From a candidate division BRC1 bacterium HGW-BRC1-1 (GTDB lineage Bacteria; Sumerlaeota; Sumerlaeia; Sumerlaeales; Sumerlaeaceae), in assembly GCA_002842095.1 (NCBI GenBank), contig PHCB01000007.1:62001-126000 (forward strand): a DNA stretch of 64,000 nt, read 5' to 3'. The position numbers and the translations under genes are program-made. Of the stretch, positions 32,601 through 42,700 are shown one piece after another; the first letter of the stretch is position 1; each line of letters starts with the position of its first letter. A model generated the notes under the pieces. It saw only the letters and a program-made list of their open reading frames with translations. It had not been told where the DNA came from and did no database searches.

Positions 32601-34689
32601 GTACGCCGGCACCTTCGACAGCGGTTCCGCCACGGGTAAAGTGGTCATGATGGGCTTCGGTTTCGAGACCATCTTGTCTTCTTCTATCAGGGCTCAGATG
32701 ATGCAGCGGATCGTCGACTATTTCGCACCGGCGCCACCTCCGGCCGGATCGCTCACGGTTACGATTCAACCTGCGGCGGCAGTATCGGCCGGAGCCCAGT
32801 GGCGTCGCGTGGATACCAGTCCGTGGTTTAACAGTGGTGCTACCGAGACAGGTATCACCCCGCTGCCTTACAACGTTGAATTTAAACCCATCGCGGGCTG
32901 GACCGCTCCGGGTTATGCGGCAGTCACCATCTATGATGGACAAACCGCCACCGCCGGAGGAACCTACGTGCAGAACACCGGGTCACTCGTCGTGACGATC
33001 ATCCCCGGTGAAGTGGTAACAGCCGGGGGGCAATGGCGCCTGGATGGAGGAGCCTGGCAGGACAGTGGCAGCGCTCTGACAGACGTTCTGGCAGGGTCTC
33101 ACACGGTCTCTTTCAAACCCGTTGTGAACTATACAACTCCTGATGATATCACCGCTAACGTCCTGGCGGGCCAGACATCCGTGCTGTTGGGGACGTATGT
33201 TTCTTCTGTCGATTATGTTCTGGAATCCGCCGACTTTAATCCGGGTTCATCCACTCCGGTTCAGCCCGGGGGAATCCTCGATGTGACCTGGTCTGTCAGC
33301 GGTTCCTCGCCGGCAACAGTCTGGGCTGAGTTGTTCTTATCCAAGACCGGCGGCTTCGATTCCTGGCGCGGTGGCGCTACTCTCACCAACTCGTCGCAAT
33401 GGGAATTCCCCGGCGGCACCGAGGATCACACGCCAGGCAATCAGGTCGTCAACTACGTGCCCGATGGCTCTTATACCATCATCCCCATGTTCAACCGCGC
33501 CGGCACTGGCGGACCCACCGAAAGCAATTACATTAACAACTGGGCCCCCATCGCCGGTAAACGCATCCTCATCCGAAACAACCAGGCCGCCACGTCCGAT
33601 CTGGCCTGGTCGGGAAACCCCACTTTCACGGTTAACGGCCAGAATGTGAGTGTGTCGGGTACCCTCATTAACCTCAGCGGAAACACTCCAGTCTATGGTT
33701 TCTGGGTTGAGACGATGTACGGCACCTTTACCGATGAAGGCTTGTTCCTGCAGGAAGGATTCATCTCTGGAGGCACGAAGTATTCGGTGTCCCTGGGACC
33801 CAACGAAACGGCATTCTTCAACCAATCCGGCATCGCGCCGGCGGGTAAAGACCTGGTGGTGGTGGTCGACTCGACCGACATCATCTCCGAGACCGAAGAA
33901 CGCAACAACAGCGCTTCTTACCGTGTTTCAACTCCCGTTGGACGTGGCACCCTGGACCTGACCGTAACCGACGCAGCATTCTCTGCGGCCCAGCTTGCTC
34001 CGGCAGAGCAAAGCCCCTCCGGAATGCTGCAATGGTCCGTCACCATTCGTAATAACAGCACCCAACCCACGGGCGAATTCTGGGTCGAGTTGTTCCACTC
34101 GAACAACGGTGGCATCGGCACGATGAAGTCCGGCATCACCCTCACGCAATCCGAGAGGGTTTCCCTCGCTGCGTCGGAGACGAAGACGTTCAATCTCAAT
34201 CAGCCCTTCAACCAGATCACCGACGGAATCTATTCGGCGGTGGCGGTTGTTAACCGCAACTCGGTGGGCATAAACCCCGGTGACACAAACCCGTCCGATA
34301 ACAGCCTGACCCTTCCCGGTCGGGTGGTGCTGATTAATTCCACCGAACCACAGGCGAATCTTGTCTGGAACAGTACACCCGTTGTCACACGGACCGGAAA
34401 CGCGATTTCCATAACCGGTCGCGTGACAAACATTGGCACCGCAGCGACTGGTGGGGCCTCATGGGTTGAAGCCTTTTATGGCACCATGGATGTCGCGGGG
34501 CGTTACTTCCCGGACAACGTGGTTGCGGGCGGCGTTCTGGTAACCGCGCTGGCTTCCGGTGCGGGTCAGGACATCACCATAAACGGTGTAGTGCCCAATG
34601 GAAGTTGGGTGGTGGGCGTGATAACAGACTCAACCGACCTCGTGCCCGAAACCAACGAAACCGATAACTATACGTATCACCCCGAGTAA
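29683..34689 (+). CDS. Giant secreted protein: amidase_3-like, golvesin-like, PEGA-like and CARDB domains
   Basis: 1668 residues with a signal peptide (LLAVCALAVGAAGFAAETG). Residues ~228-305 start like an N-acetylmuramoyl-L-alanine amidase (VILNQAHGW, then a Glu-rich helix and TVRESDSQTQM). A golvesin-type beta domain follows (GYYNVYISYSSGSNRTTSAH). The amidase resumes at ~525 (IYVGLHTNAFNG, GITASNSYGECSQGN), so the catalytic fold appears split by an insert. Then come a fibronectin-III-like domain (~655-745), a Rossmann-like/GATase-like region (~770-1015), two PEGA-like repeats (SLTVTIQPAAAVSAGAQWRR, SLVVTIIPGEVVTAGGQWRL), and three CARDB-like domains ending in DSTDLVPETNETDN. Probably cell-wall or surface associated. 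Confidence 0.75.
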   Translation: MPSIFGFSLKSCRTHLLAVCALAVGAAGFAAETGVAPSAEDAYKPAAGLASVVFATDDGAWSVPRDAAAMARSVNGDMASTSTRARVKVQAIVEGPTPQEKAGGISAALPVGTSLVSMDLSEDNALQVVLQLPEGFVRSANFGPSVVENTARQFHGTFMNDRLSAIELSLQDGPNGETRPIRDWLPAPPVFERESDNALTDGTPPAPKPDPNAPRTNAVSPTANPGPITGVLSGKTVILNQAHGWFQDGSWKVQRTLLYEQIEDLAPAEFITNFVIPMLQNAGAEIQTVRESDSQTQMVIVDNAQSAPTYVESGSWSNSSANGFVNKAGATWNGVDVNPFGSASATRYTTSVIGSPTATTTYAPTIPVDGYYNVYISYSSGSNRTTSAHWQVHHAGGVTDFRVNEQRNGATWNLLGNFYFKAGQSANAKVLVLNDAPTVGAIVSCDAVRFGGGMGDVVRRTSVSGKERWQEEALNYMNYLGASVSGGPLANDDTVTYNDMQLGWSNRPAYASWEQARDGEGDNTIYVGLHTNAFNGTCVSGVEQAGTARGMGTFRDVDADATAGSIALTSALHTASINGIKKFYDSTWSDRGITASNSYGECSQGNLGSVAGCFFEAMMADNPADQYSWRDPKFRVVYARAIQQGIITYFGGTVFPPEAPEKFRIKNIGSGQVRLDWTAGPVRTAALPYGSAATSYRVYRSANGYGFDNGTVVASNTATVTVTPGEVAFFRVVAANSSGVSIPTETLGVGATSAAQAPALIVNGSHRFDMNLPKLVSTSGSCSSGKVRKIDPRTFQSFNYIIQHGLALGATGTGFDSCTDACIESSIVSLTAYNMVDWIGAQEAESTTELMNTDDTAIKPTSRTALGLYLKNGGRVFMSNAELAWDFGRSGVAADKTAFLNSYMKAAYSADDANTFAAVPAAGGIFAGLSSLTFDNGTGPTYEVRFPDVLTAFGGSTAALNYSGGTGGIAAVQYAGTFDSGSATGKVVMMGFGFETILSSSIRAQMMQRIVDYFAPAPPPAGSLTVTIQPAAAVSAGAQWRRVDTSPWFNSGATETGITPLPYNVEFKPIAGWTAPGYAAVTIYDGQTATAGGTYVQNTGSLVVTIIPGEVVTAGGQWRLDGGAWQDSGSALTDVLAGSHTVSFKPVVNYTTPDDITANVLAGQTSVLLGTYVSSVDYVLESADFNPGSSTPVQPGGILDVTWSVSGSSPATVWAELFLSKTGGFDSWRGGATLTNSSQWEFPGGTEDHTPGNQVVNYVPDGSYTIIPMFNRAGTGGPTESNYINNWAPIAGKRILIRNNQAATSDLAWSGNPTFTVNGQNVSVSGTLINLSGNTPVYGFWVETMYGTFTDEGLFLQEGFISGGTKYSVSLGPNETAFFNQSGIAPAGKDLVVVVDSTDIISETEERNNSASYRVSTPVGRGTLDLTVTDAAFSAAQLAPAEQSPSGMLQWSVTIRNNSTQPTGEFWVELFHSNNGGIGTMKSGITLTQSERVSLAASETKTFNLNQPFNQITDGIYSAVAVVNRNSVGINPGDTNPSDNSLTLPGRVVLINSTEPQANLVWNSTPVVTRTGNAISITGRVTNIGTAATGGASWVEAFYGTMDVAGRYFPDNVVAGGVLVTALASGAGQDITINGVVPNGSWVVGVITDSTDLVPETNETDNYTYHPE

Positions 34690-34729
34690 ATAACTGCCCC
34701 CGTTTATGGGGATGCAGATGCGTTAAAAT

Positions 34730-34772
34730 GGAGTGTTCCGCGCCGGGATGGGCGGAGCACTCCTTTCTTTTT
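34730..34772 (+). terminator. Strong terminator between convergent genes
   Basis: 12-bp stem GGAGTGTTCCGC (34730-34741) / GCGGAGCACTCC (34752-34763) with one G-T pair, followed by TTTCTTTTT. On the other strand AAAA precedes the stem, so it may also work for the convergent transporter gene that ends at 34791. Confidence 0.92.
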
Positions 34773-34790
34773 CACGGGTTGTTTCAGACT

Positions 34791-36023
34791 TCAGTCAGAA
34801 CCATTTTCGGTGGATTCCATCGACAATGGGCGGGATTTTTCTGCGGCTTCTTCAGCCACCTTATTGTCCCACCAGAATTCCTTAACCAACACGCGGACAA
34901 TCACCATGGTGGGAACCGCGAGGATCAGGCCGCCCAGTCCAAACTGAGCCCCCACCAGCAGCGCAAGGATGACCGCCACGGGATGGAGGTTAGCGCTTTT
35001 GCCAACAATGCGGGGCTGGAAAAAGAAACCATCGAGACTTTGGATGGTGACCGAAAGCAGCAGCACAGCGCCAATTGCCAGCATCTTTTCATTCCCCGTG
35101 TCGTAATGTTCGCTGAAGAGCACCCAAATAGCGGTGGGCACCCCGCCCACAATGGGGCCGAAATAGGGGATCAGGTTTCCGAAACCCGCCAACAGCCCGA
35201 TGAGGACGGCGTATTGCTTCATTCCCAATAGAACCAGGGCGATCGTATACATGATGGAGATCAATACGCAGACGATGAGCTGGCCACGCAGGAGCCCTCC
35301 CAGTGCCTCGTCCACCTTATGCCACGTGGAGAAAACCTTTCGCTCCAGATGCAACGGGAGAATGGTGCGCACGATGCGGTTGATATTGCCGTAGTCGAGC
35401 AGGAAGTAAAACGTGATCATGAGAACGAAAGTTATGAAGGCGATGCCGCCAATCAGTAACGATATGCCCACGACGGTCCACTTCGCCGCGATCCCCGCCC
35501 AGTCCATCGCCTGGTTATAAATACCCTGCGCGATCGGCCCGGCTTTCGTCGCCATGTCGTCAACATCAATGCGACCCTTGAACAATTGCTTCAGTTGGTC
35601 GAGATCTTCAGATCGCAAACGCAGCCGCATTCGGTCGGCGGCGCTGTCGATCATGTCCGGCATTTTCTGAATGCCGCTGCGCACTCCCTGAACGCCCGCG
35701 CTGAACTGTTCATAAACAATGGGGGCAAGAATGGCGACGCCCGCAACCGTGACGCATATAATAATGAAATACGTGATCAGCACGGCTCCCATCCGTCCCA
35801 GCCTCAAATGCCATTGGAGCAGGCGCACCAGGGGATTGGCGATGTACGCAATGGTGAGGGCGACGATGAAGGGGAGGAGAACGTTCAATACCAACGAAAT
35901 GGCCGGCTGCAGAGCGCGCACGAAAAACAACGCGCCCGCCGCGATGGCCATGTAGACCAGAATGGTAAGTCCGCGCCGCAGCGCACGATCCTGCATGAGG
36001 GGAGAAAGGGGTTCAGGGTTCAT
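34791..36023 (-). CDS. AI-2E family transporter (PerM-like)
   Basis: 410-residue membrane protein. N-terminal helices (LTILVYMAIAAGALFFVRAL, VLNVLLPFIVALTIAYIANP with the family's 'PF..A...AY...P' motif), a soluble middle (~70-160), then five or so helices including LLAGFGNLIPYFGPIVGGVP, the family signature. The charged tail after VLVKEFWWDN is cytosolic. Members export autoinducer-2 or act as sodium/proton antiporters; the substrate here is unknown. Confidence 0.92.
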   Translation of the reverse strand: MNPEPLSPLMQDRALRRGLTILVYMAIAAGALFFVRALQPAISLVLNVLLPFIVALTIAYIANPLVRLLQWHLRLGRMGAVLITYFIIICVTVAGVAILAPIVYEQFSAGVQGVRSGIQKMPDMIDSAADRMRLRLRSEDLDQLKQLFKGRIDVDDMATKAGPIAQGIYNQAMDWAGIAAKWTVVGISLLIGGIAFITFVLMITFYFLLDYGNINRIVRTILPLHLERKVFSTWHKVDEALGGLLRGQLIVCVLISIMYTIALVLLGMKQYAVLIGLLAGFGNLIPYFGPIVGGVPTAIWVLFSEHYDTGNEKMLAIGAVLLLSVTIQSLDGFFFQPRIVGKSANLHPVAVILALLVGAQFGLGGLILAVPTMVIVRVLVKEFWWDNKVAEEAAEKSRPLSMESTENGSD

Positions 36024-36286
36024 AAGTTGGCCCAGAAGATGCCCGAACTTTAAGAAACCTCAAGCATTATGAATCTGGTTGCGGGGCGAATGCAGCCGGG
36101 TAGGTCGGTGAGCGACCAGCATTTCACTCGCAGGGCAGGAGAATGGGTCGGCAAGCAAATCGTACTAATTAAGTCTTGATTTCGTGGGCCTGATTATTTC
36201 AGGCTCAAAGCGTGTCGTTTAAACATGGCATCCCGTGCCTGTTACCGGCCCCGGATCCATGCAGTAATCGGAAGAGGTAATCTCAA

Positions 36287-38134
36287 ATGGCTCGAATTCT
36301 TTTTGTCTGCTTGTACGGCGAGTTTGGTCTCGGCGTTCGTCAGTTGGTTTCGAATGTGCGTAAGGCCGGGCATCAGGCCGACTTGTTGTGCCTGAAGCAA
36401 TATAAGAAGCGCGTGCTGGACGACGACGAGAAGCCTCGCGTGGAGTGGCAGGTTGAGCTGATGGCCAACGGCAAGCGCTCGGTGTTGTGCTACCCTTTTG
36501 AAATCACCACCTGCGAGCGCCAGCTTGTGACCGACCTCATGCGCCAGCTCGACCCTGATGTCGTGGGCATTTCCGCCTACACCCCCCAGCTTGTGAGTTG
36601 CATCGAGGTGACAGAGTTGGTGCGCGAAGCCCTGCCGGACACGACCCTGATCTGGGGCGGTCCCCACGCGACCCTCGACCCGGTGGGGTCATCCCACCAT
36701 GCCGATTACGTCATGATGGGCGAGTGCGATTACACCATCATCGAGCTGATGGAAGCCCTGGACAAGGGCGGAGATCTCGGCGCGCTTTCCAGCATGTGCC
36801 ACCGCAAGGACGGCAAGTTGGTGCGCAACCCCATTGGTCCCGTGCCGCAAAATCTCGACGAGCTGCCCTTCACCTATCACGGCACGGAGGGTGTGTATTA
36901 CTGCGACAACGACACGCTGACCGAGGGAGTTCCCTTCCCCACGAGCGATTTGTGGACCTCTCACAAGATCATGACCAGCCGTGGGTGCCCATACTCCTGC
37001 AGCTATTGCATGCTTTCCTACCAGAAAGAGGTCATGCCCGATTCAACCAAGTTGCGCTATCGCAGCATTAACCATGTGATCGACGAACTGGCCGGTGTGC
37101 TGGAGCGGCGCGGCAATTATTTCTGCGAAATCGAAGACGATATTTTCACCATGCGGCCCGAACGTATGGAGGATTTTTTCGACGAGTACAAAGCCCGCGT
37201 CGACATGCCCTTCTGGTGTTACACGCACCCGCAGTATGCCCGCGATAGCATGCTTTCGCTGCTTCGGGAGAACAATGCCCAGTTCGTGGTGATGGGCATC
37301 GAGAGCGGATCGAACCGCGTGGCCAACGAGGTGTTCAATCGCAAGACCAACATGCAGTCGGTCATCGAGGCCGCGCATCGGATCAAAGCCAATGGCTTGC
37401 GGGTTTTTTACGATTTCATCTCCAACAACCCATTCGAGACCGATGAGGATAAGACCGAGACTTTCCACCTCATTCGCGCCCTGCCCAAGCCCTTCGAGGT
37501 GCAGGTCGGCTCGTTGAACTTTTATCCGAACATCCACATCGATCGCATGCGCAAAGCCCAGGGGTTACCCGCCGAAACGGACTTCAACGAAAACCGTTTC
37601 TGGAACTCCTTGTATCACCTGGCATCAGCCATCGATATTTCGGATGAGGATGCGAACCATTACCTCACCGAACCCTTCTTCCAAAGCCATCCTGAGTTCA
37701 TGGAAGGTCTGGCAGCAGAGGCCAAGCGCCTCGCCCACGGCATGAACAACGCCGAGTTGCTCTGCCGCAATATGGAGTTGGAAGTGCAGCGTCAGGCCAA
37801 GCGTGCCGGCGACGCCGAAAATGCGTTGGTCTACGCCACACACCGGCGTGGCTTCTCACAGTTCGTGGCCGTGTCGGAATCCCTGCGGCGCATGAAGCTG
37901 AATCTCGTCGGGGACGGCCCAAAGAATGGTTCGTCAAATGGTGTTGACGCCGACGCCCAGGCAGCGGCCTGCGCAGCTCAAGCAGCCATTTTACCCAAGG
38001 CGAGCAATCGTCGCATGGGCCATGACGACATCGTTGTTGAGGTGACGCGTCCGCTCGATTTTCGCGATGCCGAGGAAGATTTCCGCGACCGCGCCAAGCC
38101 CCGCGAAAAGGCAATTATCGCACCCGAATCCTAA
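36287..38134 (+). CDS. B12-binding radical SAM protein
   Basis: 615 residues. Residues ~1-150 form a cobalamin-binding Rossmann domain, including VGISAYTPQLVSC and LIWGGPHATLDP, the usual 'GGP/H' motif. The radical SAM domain has C234-PYS-C238-SY-C241, binding the 4Fe-4S cluster that cleaves SAM. VVMGIESGSNRVANEVFNRK is the conserved 'GxES' SAM-contact strand. The C-terminal ~150 residues are helical and charged, without known motif. The substrate cannot be told; many such enzymes methylate or rearrange lipids or peptides. No obvious partner gene is adjacent. Confidence 0.9.
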   Translation: MARILFVCLYGEFGLGVRQLVSNVRKAGHQADLLCLKQYKKRVLDDDEKPRVEWQVELMANGKRSVLCYPFEITTCERQLVTDLMRQLDPDVVGISAYTPQLVSCIEVTELVREALPDTTLIWGGPHATLDPVGSSHHADYVMMGECDYTIIELMEALDKGGDLGALSSMCHRKDGKLVRNPIGPVPQNLDELPFTYHGTEGVYYCDNDTLTEGVPFPTSDLWTSHKIMTSRGCPYSCSYCMLSYQKEVMPDSTKLRYRSINHVIDELAGVLERRGNYFCEIEDDIFTMRPERMEDFFDEYKARVDMPFWCYTHPQYARDSMLSLLRENNAQFVVMGIESGSNRVANEVFNRKTNMQSVIEAAHRIKANGLRVFYDFISNNPFETDEDKTETFHLIRALPKPFEVQVGSLNFYPNIHIDRMRKAQGLPAETDFNENRFWNSLYHLASAIDISDEDANHYLTEPFFQSHPEFMEGLAAEAKRLAHGMNNAELLCRNMELEVQRQAKRAGDAENALVYATHRRGFSQFVAVSESLRRMKLNLVGDGPKNGSSNGVDADAQAAACAAQAAILPKASNRRMGHDDIVVEVTRPLDFRDAEEDFRDRAKPREKAIIAPES

Positions 38135-38281
38135 CGGGGTTTTAAGCAACGCCCTTCACATGGCTGCGTGGTTTCACTTGCCTGAAGGCCCTTTTGCGGG
38201 AATGAAGGCATTGGTGTTCAGACGCACCTGAACCGCGTGGATGTTTGCTGCGGTTTGAAAAACCTTCGGGAGGCGATCTCC

Positions 38282-39718
38282 GTGAAATTGCGAGTTGCAG
38301 CAGTGATGATGGCAGTGCTGGTCGGAGCGCAATTCTCTGCCCATGGCAGGAGCGCGCTGCCCGATGCCGTGACCACGACGGTGCCTTCCACCATGGACGG
38401 AAGACCCATCACCATCTTCGCCTCATACGAGGCCTTGCTGTCCAGCCGCACAACCGGTTTGGAACGCTCAGCTTTTCAGAAGAAATTGGATGAGGAAAAC
38501 CTGAAGGAGTACGTGAAACAGCCTCCTTCGCAGGAAAATTTGAAAAACTGGAGCGGGGCCATGTGGGCCATGAGACTCCTTTATCGAAACACGAACGAAA
38601 CTCGTCGGGCCATGCGACGGGCGTTCCGAACTTACGGCAAGCTCGACTCTGATTTCGACCGCGAGATGCTCGAAACGGTTTACGCAACTTTCCCCCGCGA
38701 ATTTTCGCGCGAGGTTGAGCGTGCCGCGAAGGTGACCACCAGCCCCAAGCAGTTCGCCATGGCGGCTCACTACTTGATGCGCTCCATGCCGCGGGTTGAT
38801 ACACGTCGGGAACTTCTGCAGGTCATGAATCGCAAGTTTCCCGATCTGCAAGCGAAGGACGATCCAACCACGGGGCCCCACCCGATCCTGACCATGTTGC
38901 GCCACGATCTGACCAATTCTCGAGTGCGAGAAATTCAGAAACGTCCTCCGCTGGAACCGCTACTCTCGAAAGACTTCTTATCCAGTCACACGGTCATTTA
39001 CAGCTTTCAGCGTTTGGATCGCCGCCAGCCCGGTTTGGCGCTGGTGCGTGGAGGCGATGGCCGCTTTGTGCGGCAGCCCGATGGTACGCTGTTCAATGTG
39101 CCGCACCTTGCCATGGCCCTCGATAACCTGCCCGGTTACCTCACCAATTCGAACACGCCCCAGGGGCTGTTTTCGGTGCTGGGGGTGGATGTGACCCGCA
39201 ACCTTTTCATAGGCACGACACCCTTTCTTCACACGGCGGTTCCCTTCGAAGTTCCGCCCGATGAATTCTTTCACGACGCAGCTCTGAAGGGCTCGACCTG
39301 GACATTGGAAATGATTACGTCGCGGCTGCCCGATACGACAGCCACGGCGAAGCGCGCAGCGTGGAAGGATTACTTCTCCATCCGCGAAACCTACTACGCC
39401 GGTCAGGCCGGCCGCACCGAAATGCTGGCTCACGGCACAACTGCCGATCCGGAACCCTACCGGGGTGCAACCTACTTCCCCAACACCCCATCGTTGGGCT
39501 GCATGACCGCCCAGGAACTATGGTCGCCGGCGGATGGACGCGCCATGGCCAGCGATCAACTCGCGCTGGTGAACGCCTTCCTTTCCACGGACGCAGGACA
39601 GGGATTCCTCATCGTGGTGGAAATCGACAATGCAGATCGTCCGGTAAATCTTCTGGATGTTCGTCTGGACGTTCTCTTGAGCGACGACGCGGCACGACTT
39701 TCTTCGCCGCAGGAATGA
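38282..39718 (+). CDS. Secreted L,D-transpeptidase-like protein
   Basis: 478 residues from a GTG at 38282 with GGGAGG at 38268-38273 (8-nt gap). Signal peptide VKLRVAAVMMAVLVGAQFSAHG. Residues ~30-240 are helical and unrecognised. The C-terminal half has features of the YkuD fold: TPQGLFSVLGVD (cf. 'TP.G.f.v'), then MLAHGTT (His384) and NTPSLGCMT (Cys407). YkuD proteins normally have S/T-H-G-C before the nucleophile; here the His is replaced by Leu (SLGC), so the activity may be altered. Probable role in peptidoglycan cross-linking. It converges closely on the histidine kinase gene (4 bp apart). Confidence 0.65.
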   Translation: MKLRVAAVMMAVLVGAQFSAHGRSALPDAVTTTVPSTMDGRPITIFASYEALLSSRTTGLERSAFQKKLDEENLKEYVKQPPSQENLKNWSGAMWAMRLLYRNTNETRRAMRRAFRTYGKLDSDFDREMLETVYATFPREFSREVERAAKVTTSPKQFAMAAHYLMRSMPRVDTRRELLQVMNRKFPDLQAKDDPTTGPHPILTMLRHDLTNSRVREIQKRPPLEPLLSKDFLSSHTVIYSFQRLDRRQPGLALVRGGDGRFVRQPDGTLFNVPHLAMALDNLPGYLTNSNTPQGLFSVLGVDVTRNLFIGTTPFLHTAVPFEVPPDEFFHDAALKGSTWTLEMITSRLPDTTATAKRAAWKDYFSIRETYYAGQAGRTEMLAHGTTADPEPYRGATYFPNTPSLGCMTAQELWSPADGRAMASDQLALVNAFLSTDAGQGFLIVVEIDNADRPVNLLDVRLDVLLSDDAARLSSPQE

Positions 39719-39722
39719 GTGT

Positions 39723-42700
39723 TCAGCTCAAGGCCCGATAAACGGCTTCCACAAAAGTGTCAGCATGGTAGGGTTTGTGGAGAAAGCCCGAAATCTTCTC
39801 GCCGGCAAACGGCGCGGTGGCATCGTGCTCGTTGTATCCGCTGGTCAGGATAATCTTAATGTTTGGGCGGATGGAACGGATGATGCGGCAGACTTCCAGG
39901 CCATTCAACTGGGGCATGGTGATGTCCAACAGCACAAGGGTGATGCGCGACGCTTCGAGCTGAAAAATCTCCACGGCCTCACGCCCGTCGGATGCCGCGA
40001 GAACCTCGAAACCCATTCGTTCGAAAAGACGTCGCGCCAGACGTCGCACTGATGGTTCATCATCTGCCACCAGGACCGTTCCCTTGCTCAGGGGTGGTGC
40101 GTTCTTGTGGGTGGGAGTGATGTCATCGAACAGGAAAAGTCCGGGTGGAGTTGGTTGTCCCATCTGGGGTTCAATCGTGGGCAAAATCACGGTGAACGTG
40201 GTTCCCTTGCCGTGTTCACTGGCGACATAAATGGAACCCGAGTGACTTTGAATGATGCCCAATGTGGCCGCCAGACCGAGTCCCCGTCCGGCAAATTTCG
40301 TCGTAAAGAATGGCTCGAAGAGACGCTGCCGCGTTTCGTCTGTCATGCCTTCGCCCATGTCCTGAACTTCGAGATGCACGTATTCGCCGGGAGGCAGGAC
40401 TTCATCACCGGGGGATTCGGGACGCAGGGGAGCGTCGTAGCGCTGCATGAAGGTTCGGATAATTACGGTGCCACGATGTCCACCAAGAGCTTCGGAGGCG
40501 TTGATGACGAGGTTCATCAGGATCTGACGCAGTTGGCTCTCATCTCCCTCGATGATCGGCAGCTTGTCATCCAGTTCCAGAATGAGCTCGGTTTTCTTTG
40601 AAATGGATATTTCGAGAAGTTGAAGGGTCTCCCGGATCAGGGAATTGAGATCGACATCGGAGACAAAAAATTTCCCCTTGCCTGAGTAGGCCAGCATCTG
40701 GCGGGTGAGGTCCGCCGCCCGCTTGGCTGCGGTTTCAATTTCCGCAAGTATCTCCTGCGCGGGAGAATCCGGGGGAAGCTCCTCCTGCGCCAAGCCTGCA
40801 TTGCCGAGTATGGTAACGAGGATGTTGTTGAAATCATGGGCGATACCCCCCGCGAGCACTCCCAGGCTTTCCAGCTTTTGAGAGTGGAGGATTTCTGTTT
40901 CGAGATCGAGACGTTGCTGTTCCGAATACCGACGCTCAAAGGCGTGGGCAAGCGAATCGGTGGCCGCGCGCAGCAGGTTGATCTCTTCCCCGGCCCAGGT
41001 ACGTTTTTCCAGACAATCATGAAATCCGATGAAACCGCTGAACTTGCCGGTGATGAAGATGGGGAGAACCAACTGAGACTTAACATTATATGGCGCCAGA
41101 AGAGCCGCCAGGGCCGGAGTCATTTCATCGTCGCTGAGATTGATAACCCCGCCCGAGGATAACAGGTTATATCCACCCGGAAGCAATACCTCATAGGGGA
41201 GCGCTGACATTGTTTCGCTGGAACGTGGTTTGCAGAACCTCTCATCGAACCACTCAGCCCTTTGGCAGGCTATAATATCTCCGTTGGAATCCCGCTTGTT
41301 TTCGAACCAATAACACCGGTGAGCAGAGGCGGCCTGTCCGAGGATTTTTAACACGGCATCAATGGCGTCATCCGGGTCCGTGGTGGTCAGCATCAGCGAG
41401 GTGACCCTGGCTACAGCCGTGAGGTAACCGGTTATTCGCTGGCGGTTTAACTCGTCAGCCTTCCGCGAACTCATATCGAAACATGTGCCCACATAGCCGG
41501 CAAACTCACCATCCTGATTGAAACGCGGATTTCCTCCCGTGAGCAACCAAACCGGTTCTTCATACGAAGGCAGACTGCATTCCACCTCCATCTGAAACAT
41601 TTTACGTTCTGAGAAAAACGATCGCACCGTTTTGACGTATTTTGTCCGTTGATCCGGATGAAGGTATCGGCACCATTGATTACCGAGAACATCATCGATT
41701 TCCAGATCGAGATGAATCAGTCCCGGACGACTGACAAACGTGCACCATCCGTTTTTATCGGTCATCCAGATGAGGATGGGAGCGGCCTCGGTCAGAAGTC
41801 GGAACCTGCTTTCGGATTCCCGCAAAGCTGACTCGGCGATGGTGCGTGCCGTCACATCGTGCATAATTCCGAGGAGAATGGTTGGTTCGCCATTTTCGTC
41901 GGTTGTCAGAACGGATGAATCCGCCAGAAAGAGAGTTCGGCCATCGCGGGTACGAATGCGATAGTCAGCTTGCCACCGTTCCATTTTATTTGTTTGGGCC
42001 AGCTTGACGGCTTCCCCATGAGGCATTCCTTCTGCTTCTCCGCGCATGGTCACTTGTTCGATTATTTCATCGAGCAGGGTCGTGCTGAACTCCTCCGGCT
42101 TGATACCCAGCAACTCTTCGATGTTCGGACTGACATAATCGTATTTTTTATCGCGGATGTGGCGACGATACACGATGGATTGGGAATGACGAATAGTTTC
42201 GCGATAATAGGCTTCGGTCTGCGCAGTGCGTTGTTCTGCTTTCTGGCGTTGGGCGATGATGGAACCAACGCCCAGCGAAGTGAAGATGATGACGAAGAGG
42301 AAGATCCATAAAGCCGGATAATTGATCAATATGGAATCGAGTTCCAACATGGCGAAAGGCCCATGACCGTGGGTGGAAAGCCAGACGGTGGGCAACGAAA
42401 GAACCAACGCACCCACGGCGGCGCCCCGTTGCTCAAATCGCAGGGCCAACCATAACATTAATGGGATGGAGAGATATAGGCGGGGATGTGTGTTTTGGGA
42501 GGCTTCAGACGTATTCCAAAACACCCATATTGTTGCCACCCAGAGAGCCAGTACGACGGCTATAATTTCAAAACAGCGGTGCCTGTTGATGCTGCAGGAA
42601 GCCTGGCTGCGTCCGAATGTCAGGATCACGGGGGCGAGCGCAAGCGTCCCGAGGGACGAAGAAAGCACCCAGGTCACCCATGGCATCAGGGTGATTTGAT

